From an uncultured Microscilla sp. (GTDB lineage: Bacteria > Bacteroidota > Bacteroidia > Cytophagales > Microscillaceae), in the NCBI RefSeq assembly GCF_947493425.1, contig NZ_CANLRP010000046.1, positions 1-49,743 on the forward strand: a stretch of 49,743 nt of DNA. Direction: 5' to 3'. The notes under the pieces were generated by a model that was not told where the DNA came from, ran no database searches, and saw only the letters and a list, made by a program, of their open reading frames with translations. Both the position numbers and the translations under genes were made by a program. This document shows positions 42,899 to 49,743 of this stretch, piece by piece. Numbering within the stretch: the stretch's first letter is position 1; each line of letters opens with the position of its first letter.

Positions 42899-43753
42899 AT
42901 GACAATGAATCCCCATTCCTTCAGAAAAAAAATATTGGTAGCCGATGATAATCCGGCAGTCATTGAAACCATATTTCAATATTTTAATGACACCCGCCAA
43001 CCTTACGAATTACTCAATGCCTGCAATGGTTCTATTGCCTATCAGGTGGCTAGAGAAGAACTTCCCGATCTGATTATTCTGGACTGGGAAATGCCCATGC
43101 TCTCTGGCTTGGAAGTGATTGGTTATTTGAAAAAACAAGAAGAAACCCGACACATACCTATTATCATAGCTACAGGTGCCCAAATAGAAGATCGCAACCT
43201 GGAAGAAGCTCTGGAAACAGGCGCTATAGATTATATTCGCAAGCCTTTTAGTCGCATCGAACTATTGGCACGCTCTAAGGCAGCCATGCGCATGAGTGCA
43301 CTCCATCAAAGAGAAAAAATATTGTTGCAGTCGGTCATAGATGCCCAAAACAGAGAGTTGTCGACAATTGCTTTGCAAGTAGCTCAAAAAAACGAGTTGC
43401 TGGATGGAGTAGTAAAAAAACTTCAACCTATAGCCTCTAAAGACAATGCAATCAAAAGCTACCTCAAAACTTTACAAAATGGCTTAAGTCTGGACAATCA
43501 GTGGGACAAGTTTAAATTACATTTCGAAAAAGTACACCCTCATTTTTTTGCCCGATTACAACAAAACTACCCTGTGCTGAGCCCCAACGAGCTAAAACTT
43601 TGTGCTTACATGAAAATGAATTTGTCAGTCAAAGAAACCATGCAAATTCTGAATATTTCTAAAAAAGGATTGGAAACAGCACGTTATCGGATGAAGAAAA
43701 AGTTAAACTTGAAGCCCAAAGATGACCTGCCCAAGTTGATGCAGCAGTTTTAA
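42899..43753 (+). CDS. Response regulator with receiver and HTH module
   Basis: 284 residues. The receiver domain (about 10-130) has the acidic pair VADDN, the phospho-acceptor Asp in LIILDWEMPM, the Thr in IIIATGAQ, and the Lys in IRKPFS. A coiled-coil linker (140-185) leads to the module with WDKFKLHFEKVHPHFFARLQ, LSPNELKLCAYMKMNLSVKE, then the HTH MQILNISKKGLETARYRMKK. The same C-terminal module occurs in the membrane regulators at 15533 and 18999. It lies 234 bases from the divergent kinase gene, so the pair is a likely two-component system. Its target is unknown; the terminator follows 36 bases later. Confidence 0.88.
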   Translation: MTMNPHSFRKKILVADDNPAVIETIFQYFNDTRQPYELLNACNGSIAYQVAREELPDLIILDWEMPMLSGLEVIGYLKKQEETRHIPIIIATGAQIEDRNLEEALETGAIDYIRKPFSRIELLARSKAAMRMSALHQREKILLQSVIDAQNRELSTIALQVAQKNELLDGVVKKLQPIASKDNAIKSYLKTLQNGLSLDNQWDKFKLHFEKVHPHFFARLQQNYPVLSPNELKLCAYMKMNLSVKETMQILNISKKGLETARYRMKKKLNLKPKDDLPKLMQQF

Positions 43754-43789
43754 GCCAACCACTCCTTGCCAAGCCAGGGCTATTTTATG

Positions 43790-43833
43790 AACCAAGTACC
43801 AAGATCGTGACAGGTACTTGGTTTTTTGTTTTT
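43790..43833 (+). terminator. Intrinsic terminator after the response regulator
   Basis: Arms AACCAAGTACC (43790-43800) and GGTACTTGGTT (43813-43823) with a 12-base loop, followed by TTTTGTTTTT. It cleanly separates the response regulator from the giant gene downstream. Confidence 0.85.
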
Positions 43834-43960
43834 CAAAATTCCCCATGAAGGGCATTTGAAGGGTTACTTGTAGAGTGTTTGAAGGGCTTCAAAAATGGCT
43901 TACCTGCCTTGGTATGCGTTAATTTGTAACACTAATCAGGTACCAAACATTGCAGATATT

Positions 43961-46900
43961 ATGTCAGACCGCCTCATTCCTGTGGTTCAGGAAACCACAG
44001 AAACCAACAAGCAAGAAAACAGTCAAAACAAGGATCACCAAAACACGCACAAAGCCAGACAAAAGTCTGTCAAAACCAAACACAAGGGGATTTCTACCAG
44101 TCACACGCCTGTGCAAACCAAGTCAAGAAAGGACTCAAGCAGCTCTGACCGCTCAGCAGAAGAGATCAAAAGTGAGCCAGAAGCCTTGCCCGATAACGGC
44201 GAGTTTCCACGCTATGCCATGCAAGGGCAAGAAGCGGCAAACCCACAATTGACATTAAGAAACTATGTGCATACGCTATTGTCAAGGCTTGCCTACTATC
44301 GTCAAAAATTTGCTTTTTTAAGAGATGGATTAGCTTTTGACGAAGCCAACAGGGAAACCAGGCAGCAAGAGTTGCAAGCGTTGGTGGCGATGATGGTAGA
44401 TTATATAGTGGTATTGGTCAACAAGGATAAACGCCCTCATCAACAAGAAAACTTGCAAGAGCTGGACCACATGATTCGTTTTTTGCTCGAAAGAGCCAAT
44501 GCTATAAACTTTGCTGAAACTCCTTCAGTATTGGAAGACTTTAAAAAAGAGTTGCCACATATTCGAGCCTCTAAAGGCCGGTTAGAGTTTGTTGATGAGG
44601 CTGACAGAATGGTAGATCCAGCACAAAATAGACACACTGAGTTTGACCAAACTTTTAGAAAAACCAACGATTTAAGGGGGAGTCATCCTGAACGCATGCC
44701 AGGCAGTGCAGAGTCTATCAAGGGCTTCTTATTTGAGGTACACATGCCAGCAAAGGGTGCCGTTACCTATTTGTATGAATGGTTGCTGAACAAACCAAAA
44801 TCTGCCAATTTTTATCCAGTCATGAGCCTGTTATCTCGTCCTGATGTACGCAAGATAGAAAATGCGTTTGTTTACCACACCGAAAATAAACAAAGAATTA
44901 CGCTAAGGGTAGCCATTGCTGCCGCGTTTGGAGCGAAAAAGGAAGATGACCTGAAGCATTGGCGTTATAATACCCGTGTGCAGTATTTGTATGAATTGCT
45001 CGACAACAAGGGCAAAGCCTCTACTGCGATGCGTATTGCCATCTCTTTGGGACGAGCGGGCGAAGGTGTACCTTCAGAAAAACTGCGGACAGATGAGGCT
45101 GAAGTGGTAAGACTTGTAGAAAAAATGGAGCCTAAAGAATTACTCGATTTTTGGCACAATTATCAGCCCAGGCTTAAAAGTTACCTGAGCCCTTATAACC
45201 TGCAGCGGGTGAGAAACTACGTAAATGCCAATCAACAATATGCTGCTATTAAAAACAACGTGGATGCTCTAGAAAAAACAGGCGAGGAAGGCGAAAAGCA
45301 AAAGCATCAAGAAACCCTGACCAGTTGGCAAGAAAGCATATTGCAAGCAAAAGGAGACGAAGGAAAAGAAAAGATTCCGTTTCTAGAGCAAAAAGACCGT
45401 CACCTGGAAGGCATCATCAAGCACTATGTCAATGGAGGCAGTAAATACCTGCGCAAGATAGGGCCAAGAGGAATAGTTTCGTTGAGTGGCAACGTGAAAG
45501 ACCTCAAAAAGGAAGTGGCCGATTGGCTCAAAAATACCATCAAAGAAGAAAAGACCTATTTTGGGGGGTATCCGCTCATTCGCAAATATGTGTTGGGCGA
45601 AAAAGTGGAATTCTTTATGAGAAAGAATAGTAAGCTGGTGATACCCAAGCCCAATGCCACAGCCAATGATTTAGATGCCAGGTTAGGCAGGGTGGTCAAT
45701 GTGCCAACCCGCTATACTGCCAAAGCATTGGCAGATAAAAAGGTGAAGGTGGGGTGGCACGATGGCGACCGAAATATGTTAAGGTTGTTGATTTCAGCCG
45801 GATTTGATGCTGATAAAACAGCCGAAGAGGAGCAGCCTGAAAGACCCTTAGACATCAATGCTAATGATCTAAAAAGTAGCCAGCTTATTTTGGCAAGAAT
45901 TGAGTCGGCAGTGCGTCAAGGAGACTTGGGACGCCCCAAAGAAATTGTAAAGCTACTGGGCGATTTGGCGGCTCAGGCAAAGATCAAAGGACGCTATGAT
46001 GTAGTCAATCGCAGGCAAGATATATTTAAATCGATGATGGAGCTATCAGACCGAATGCGGGTGGAGTTTTTGAGCCTTTTTGTAGACAACCCCATTGCGC
46101 ATGCCGATAGTGCCGAAGATGCTGATGGGTTGGTGGAGCAGGCATTGGGTGAGTTGGAAAAGCTATTGGTAGGGCTAAATATGCTCCCTAAGCAAATATA
46201 CGAGGCGTTGGGCAAGCTAAAATATGGAAGCGACATTGGCGATGATTATTTAAAACTAAGGCGCAGTGCTGGAATGACCAACTACACCCGGATGGAAGGA
46301 TTGAGAAAATGGACAGCCAATGAGCCCTTCAACCCCAGCAAAACCCACATCTATGCGTTGGCGTTGTCAGACAAAGAGTTGGCAATGGCAAGACAAGATG
46401 ATGAAATGTTGCTGGGCTTAGAGTTTAAATTTATTCAGTCTGTGATGCATACCCGTGAAACGGACTATGTCAAGTATGTAGGCTCTTTGTTTCGCAGCCT
46501 TGCTTATCACATAGGCTTTGAGCCTAAACTGAAGTGGCAAGACATAGATAAAAAAAACCGTCAGGGTGCCTATAAAAAAATGCAAAACTGGGTGAAGCCA
46601 CCCAATCAAGGTAGCCCAAGGCAACACCGATTGACCCCAGTAGAAGCAAAAGATTTTTCTCAAAACTATCTGGGCTACTATACCAAATACATAGGCAAAG
46701 GAAAAGGCGCAGGCAAGGCTGCCGAACAAGCAAAACAAGATCGAAAAGCCCAGGAAGAAAGATGGGATAGTTTGGCAACCCACGATGAGATGGTGGTAAA
46801 CGACACAGAGTATAGGCGTCAAGTTAATATTTGGTGTAGCAGGTTGCATAAGGTAGCTGTCAACAAAAACTACCATGAAATTATGCTCATGATGATGAGG

Positions 46901-49519
46901 GTATGGCAAGCAGGAGATAAGTTTTATGTGCCAAAGGGGGTGGTAGTAAAAAGTTACCAGCGAAACCCTTACCTCAAACAAGATTTTAATGAAAAAAGAA
47001 AAGAAGTTTTTCTATTTGAGGTATTTGATGCCCTTTCTGAGGCTGCTCAAAAAAGAATTGCTCAAGACACTTTTTTGGGCTACCAAAGCCACCAAAAAGC
47101 CTCATTAAACAAGTCTATAAAGCATTTGCAGGGTGGAACATTGGAGCTCATTCCCTTCATTATCAAGCAAGGGTTTAGGTGGTTTCGTAAGCTGGATGGC
47201 AAAGACAAGGAACTGGCTCAATATACTTTTACGGGGTTGCATGGGCGGGTATTGTTGGACGAATGGACAGATTATAAATCGCACAAAACAGCTTTAGGTA
47301 AAAGAAACAATTTGCGTGAGCAAATGGCTAAGCTTAAGCAAGAAATTAAGAAAAATAAAGAGCCTGGCTTGTTTGAGCAGAAAAAAGAAAAGTTAGAGGG
47401 GCTAAAAGAAGAGGTTGAAACACAAAGCCGGGAAGTCAGACAAAAACACTTGCCGTTGCCTGGCAAGGAACAACTGGAAAGGTTATATGGAGGCAATGAA
47501 AGTACTCATACGAGTTTGGTGTTAGACCTAATGACTCACTTGAGCGATGCGGCTACCCACGACAAGGCTTTTGTAGATACTTTGCTGGCAGAGGGCTACT
47601 TGGCAGAAGATATTTTTGCCTTGTCTGAGAACTACCTCACGCTGCATGCCAGCATCAAAAATAAGTCATTGAACGCAGGGGTAAGTTGGCAATGGCTCAC
47701 CGCCAAGTCGGACGAATATAAAGAAGGAGGGGCACGCCTTATGAGCGCCATGCGAAATATAGAGCAAGGGGTGAACGCCAAAAATGCTTTTGAAGACCTG
47801 GGTCAAGACAAGGAATACTTTGAAAAAACTTTTAAAGACGATGTGACCAAACGCCAGGAAGGTTTCGAGGAGTCGTCTAAGACTTATCGAAAAAACCTGA
47901 TAAAAACTATAGAGCTGGTGGTATTGGTGGGGGTAGTGCCTTTTGCCTCGGTAGGTGTAGTACCTATCATCATTGACAACTTGGTGTTGGGAGCGTTGTA
48001 TGCGGGTACAGGCTTTGTAACGGCAGTAATTGACAAAGCGTTGGATCCTGACAAAGAAACCATTCAAAACTATGTAGGTTTTGCCGGCTTTGAGGCTATC
48101 AAGGCCTCTCTGACAGCGATGATGTATATGGGCTCTTTTTTCTTAAGTGATGCTATCAAAGAGTCTAAACTGTTGGGTGATAGCATTAACGGGCTTAAGG
48201 ATGGAGGCAAAAAACCTGTTGAGTTGGCAGTAAAAGATGGAGGAAGGTATGTAGGGGTAGGGATGACCCGTAGCTTGGGTAAAGAAGTGATCAAAGGCTT
48301 GGAGGGCTTTGTCAAAGGAAAACCTAACGAAGATACCTGGAGAAACATTAGAGACCAGGTAACTAATCCGGCGTCTTTGGTAAAAGCCCTCACCAAGGCA
48401 GCTACCAACACTACATTTGAGGTGACCGGGCTCAACGATGTATTGAAGGAGGAAATGAACCCACTCTCAGAACAAAGTAAAGACAAGGAGGTGCTAGACC
48501 CTAGAGAACGCAACGCTGAATTTAGAGCCAACGAAGGGGCGCGAGCCATTCGTAGGTATATTAATACTCCGTTGGGCTTAGACAAGCTCGTAGAGTATAC
48601 CCAAGAAATGGTGTCAAACCGAAATCCTTTGTTTAAATCTTTTGAAGACAAAAGTGACAAAGATGATGTGCAGCCTTTGGCGCAAGCCCATATAGAGGAA
48701 AAAATGAAGGAAGACCGCCTGCAAGATGTCATTGATGACCTGGAAGAGGTGGTAGAAAGGGTGAATGAAGAGATAGCTGATCACAATGCATCTGCCAAAA
48801 ACCAGAAGTTTGGCTTTATTAATATGAGTGACATCTATAACACTGTAAAAAACACTGGTGTGGCAGGCATCGACAAACTCAAGGGTGCTTTATGGGCTGT
48901 AAAGAATAACCTCGATTTTCTCTGGCCGCGTAACAAAGCGGCAACAAACAAGCCTGAGAAGGCAACAGATGGCAAAGAAAACAGCCAAGAAGAAATGCTT
49001 AAAAGCAGCAAAAATCTAAACCTAGAGAACAAAACCAAAAAGACGACAGTTCCTAAGCCCAAGGCTAAAACCCCCAATATTAAAAGAAGACGTTCTCTGA
49101 AGGCTATAGAAGCAGAAAAATGGGCCAATAACTGGTTTAGAGATGGAGCGCTTGTTACAGGCTCTTATCAAGGGCAACCCTATACTTTTAATGTGCAGAA
49201 TGTTTCTGGTCGGGGACATAACTGCTTGATTAATTGCATAGTAGAAGGGCTTGGAGAGGATTCAACACAAGTATTGAATATTCGGAAATTTCTTATGACA
49301 CAATTTCCTAAAGAAGTACAAAAAGGTAATTACCTGGAGGCGAGTGATGAGATTGTTGGTGCTATATTTTCGCAATTGACGCAAAACGCGAATGTGGTAG
49401 TATGGAGAAGAATAGGCAAAAGTACTGTCGATGCTATGAACTTTATTGCAGGCAGGGGAAGTCGAGTTTTACATATTGTGCATGTAGGCGATCACTTTCA
49501 AATATTGAATCCTCGATAA
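43961..49519 (+). CDS. Giant effector-like protein with C-terminal OTU-type cysteine protease
   Basis: Start chosen at the ATG of MSDRLIPVVQETTETNKQEN, with an upstream ATG at 43895 as alternative; 1,852 residues. The first 80 residues are Gln/Lys/Ser-rich and disordered. A long helical region follows, with segments like LRTDEAEVVRLVEKMEPKEL. Residues about 1317-1357 form a strongly hydrophobic stretch (VVLVGVVPFASVGVVPIIID), and a second lies near 1390. The last 130 residues fit an OTU-like protease: RGHNCLINCIVEGL with candidate nucleophile Cys 1755, a LNIRKFLM helix, YLEASDEIVGAIFSQ, VVVWRR, and the end VHVGDHFQIL with candidate catalytic His 1845. There is no signal peptide. The layout suits a toxin delivered by a contractile system or another export route; OTU enzymes cleave ubiquitin-type bonds in eukaryotic targets. 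No immunity gene is seen. Confidence 0.75.
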   Translation: MSDRLIPVVQETTETNKQENSQNKDHQNTHKARQKSVKTKHKGISTSHTPVQTKSRKDSSSSDRSAEEIKSEPEALPDNGEFPRYAMQGQEAANPQLTLRNYVHTLLSRLAYYRQKFAFLRDGLAFDEANRETRQQELQALVAMMVDYIVVLVNKDKRPHQQENLQELDHMIRFLLERANAINFAETPSVLEDFKKELPHIRASKGRLEFVDEADRMVDPAQNRHTEFDQTFRKTNDLRGSHPERMPGSAESIKGFLFEVHMPAKGAVTYLYEWLLNKPKSANFYPVMSLLSRPDVRKIENAFVYHTENKQRITLRVAIAAAFGAKKEDDLKHWRYNTRVQYLYELLDNKGKASTAMRIAISLGRAGEGVPSEKLRTDEAEVVRLVEKMEPKELLDFWHNYQPRLKSYLSPYNLQRVRNYVNANQQYAAIKNNVDALEKTGEEGEKQKHQETLTSWQESILQAKGDEGKEKIPFLEQKDRHLEGIIKHYVNGGSKYLRKIGPRGIVSLSGNVKDLKKEVADWLKNTIKEEKTYFGGYPLIRKYVLGEKVEFFMRKNSKLVIPKPNATANDLDARLGRVVNVPTRYTAKALADKKVKVGWHDGDRNMLRLLISAGFDADKTAEEEQPERPLDINANDLKSSQLILARIESAVRQGDLGRPKEIVKLLGDLAAQAKIKGRYDVVNRRQDIFKSMMELSDRMRVEFLSLFVDNPIAHADSAEDADGLVEQALGELEKLLVGLNMLPKQIYEALGKLKYGSDIGDDYLKLRRSAGMTNYTRMEGLRKWTANEPFNPSKTHIYALALSDKELAMARQDDEMLLGLEFKFIQSVMHTRETDYVKYVGSLFRSLAYHIGFEPKLKWQDIDKKNRQGAYKKMQNWVKPPNQGSPRQHRLTPVEAKDFSQNYLGYYTKYIGKGKGAGKAAEQAKQDRKAQEERWDSLATHDEMVVNDTEYRRQVNIWCSRLHKVAVNKNYHEIMLMMMRVWQAGDKFYVPKGVVVKSYQRNPYLKQDFNEKRKEVFLFEVFDALSEAAQKRIAQDTFLGYQSHQKASLNKSIKHLQGGTLELIPFIIKQGFRWFRKLDGKDKELAQYTFTGLHGRVLLDEWTDYKSHKTALGKRNNLREQMAKLKQEIKKNKEPGLFEQKKEKLEGLKEEVETQSREVRQKHLPLPGKEQLERLYGGNESTHTSLVLDLMTHLSDAATHDKAFVDTLLAEGYLAEDIFALSENYLTLHASIKNKSLNAGVSWQWLTAKSDEYKEGGARLMSAMRNIEQGVNAKNAFEDLGQDKEYFEKTFKDDVTKRQEGFEESSKTYRKNLIKTIELVVLVGVVPFASVGVVPIIIDNLVLGALYAGTGFVTAVIDKALDPDKETIQNYVGFAGFEAIKASLTAMMYMGSFFLSDAIKESKLLGDSINGLKDGGKKPVELAVKDGGRYVGVGMTRSLGKEVIKGLEGFVKGKPNEDTWRNIRDQVTNPASLVKALTKAATNTTFEVTGLNDVLKEEMNPLSEQSKDKEVLDPRERNAEFRANEGARAIRRYINTPLGLDKLVEYTQEMVSNRNPLFKSFEDKSDKDDVQPLAQAHIEEKMKEDRLQDVIDDLEEVVERVNEEIADHNASAKNQKFGFINMSDIYNTVKNTGVAGIDKLKGALWAVKNNLDFLWPRNKAATNKPEKATDGKENSQEEMLKSSKNLNLENKTKKTTVPKPKAKTPNIKRRRSLKAIEAEKWANNWFRDGALVTGSYQGQPYTFNVQNVSGRGHNCLINCIVEGLGEDSTQVLNIRKFLMTQFPKEVQKGNYLEASDEIVGAIFSQLTQNANVVVWRRIGKSTVDAMNFIAGRGSRVLHIVHVGDHFQILNPR

Positions 49520-49743
49520 TTAATTGAAGTTGCGAGGTATAAGCGACAAGCTTCAAGTGCCAGTTATATTCGTGCCTAAAATATATAAATAGCTGGAATT
49601 TAAGCTTTTACAGTTTATATACTGCAACTTGGGTTAATTAGGAAGCGTAAAAACTTCTTTATACAAATCAATACTCCGCAGTGATTTTAGTCAAAGTTGA
49701 TTACTGATTACCTTCGTTGAGCTCCCGTTGGTCGGTTATCAAA
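49520..49743. other. Window end, no gene
   Basis: About 220 bases after the giant gene, A+T-rich, with no open frame of note on either strand. No clear terminator or immunity-type gene starts here. Confidence 0.4.

Noticed and set aside
46418..46981. 187-codon minus-strand frame inside the giant gene
   Set aside because: It lies wholly antisense to a long, coherent plus-strand protein and its hydrophobic, Phe/His-rich translation is typical of an antisense shadow.
48070..48732. 220-codon minus-strand frame inside the giant gene
   Set aside because: Ser/Leu-rich antisense translation opposite the helical region of the effector protein; no independent evidence.
49520..49743. Immunity gene for the giant effector
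   Set aside because: No open frame of suitable length is present before the window ends; an immunity protein would not be needed if the target is eukaryotic.

Overview
The window reads as DNA from a gliding/marine-type member of the Bacteroidota, most likely order Cytophagales (a Microscilla-like genome would fit, but the species is inference). Evidence: low-GC DNA, a type IX secretion (T9SS) C-terminal sorting domain, a TonB receptor with an N-terminal carboxypeptidase-like domain, TAnnTTTG-type -7 promoter elements, a TPR-histidine kinase, and three proteins sharing one C-terminal HTH module.

Layout. 0.4-2.4 kb: two minus-strand genes of unknown function (one secreted) with a terminator. 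2.9-7.9 kb: a very large secreted VCBS/fibronectin-III protein whose reading frame is broken near its 3' end by a small palindromic element; removing 163 bp restores the frame exactly through to the T9SS sorting domain. 8.1-8.4 kb: a small secreted-protein pseudogene. 8.8-10.1 kb: a leucine-rich-repeat protein. 10.2-12.8 kb: palindromic repeats and an IS982-type element whose transposase has an in-frame stop. 12.8-14.5 kb: a TAXI-type solute-binding lipoprotein and a mini zinc-ribbon protein. 15.5-20.2 kb: two membrane-anchored HTH regulators, the second overlapping a SiaC-like (DUF1987) gene, set among repeats and gene remnants (a response-regulator fragment, an LRR fragment).

21.2-31.9 kb is a complete plasmid-type replication and partition region. 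It holds a Rep_3-family initiator flanked on both sides by iterons of core AAACTATGAAGAATTTTCCA, with a DnaA box next to the rep promoter side. Next come a second replication-type protein with a C-terminal domain resembling DnaA domain I, two unknown genes (one a four-helix membrane protein with a coiled coil), a divergent XRE regulator with TGTTC-N8-GAACA palindromes, a field of short palindromic sites, then parA-parB and a strong terminator. The sequence is therefore from a plasmid, a secondary replicon or an integrated plasmid.

32.0-39.7 kb: a DUF6544-like membrane protein, then a TonB-dependent receptor followed by two DUF3526-type ABC-2 permeases and an ABC ATPase. The receptor promoter carries two near-identical operator palindromes, so this looks like a repressible uptake operon, probably for a metal or siderophore. 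39.8-43.8 kb: a TPR-histidine kinase divergent from a response regulator that ends in the same HTH module as the two membrane regulators. 44.0-49.5 kb: a giant protein of about 1,850 residues with a hydrophobic segment and a C-terminal OTU-like cysteine-protease domain, which looks like a secreted toxin/effector.
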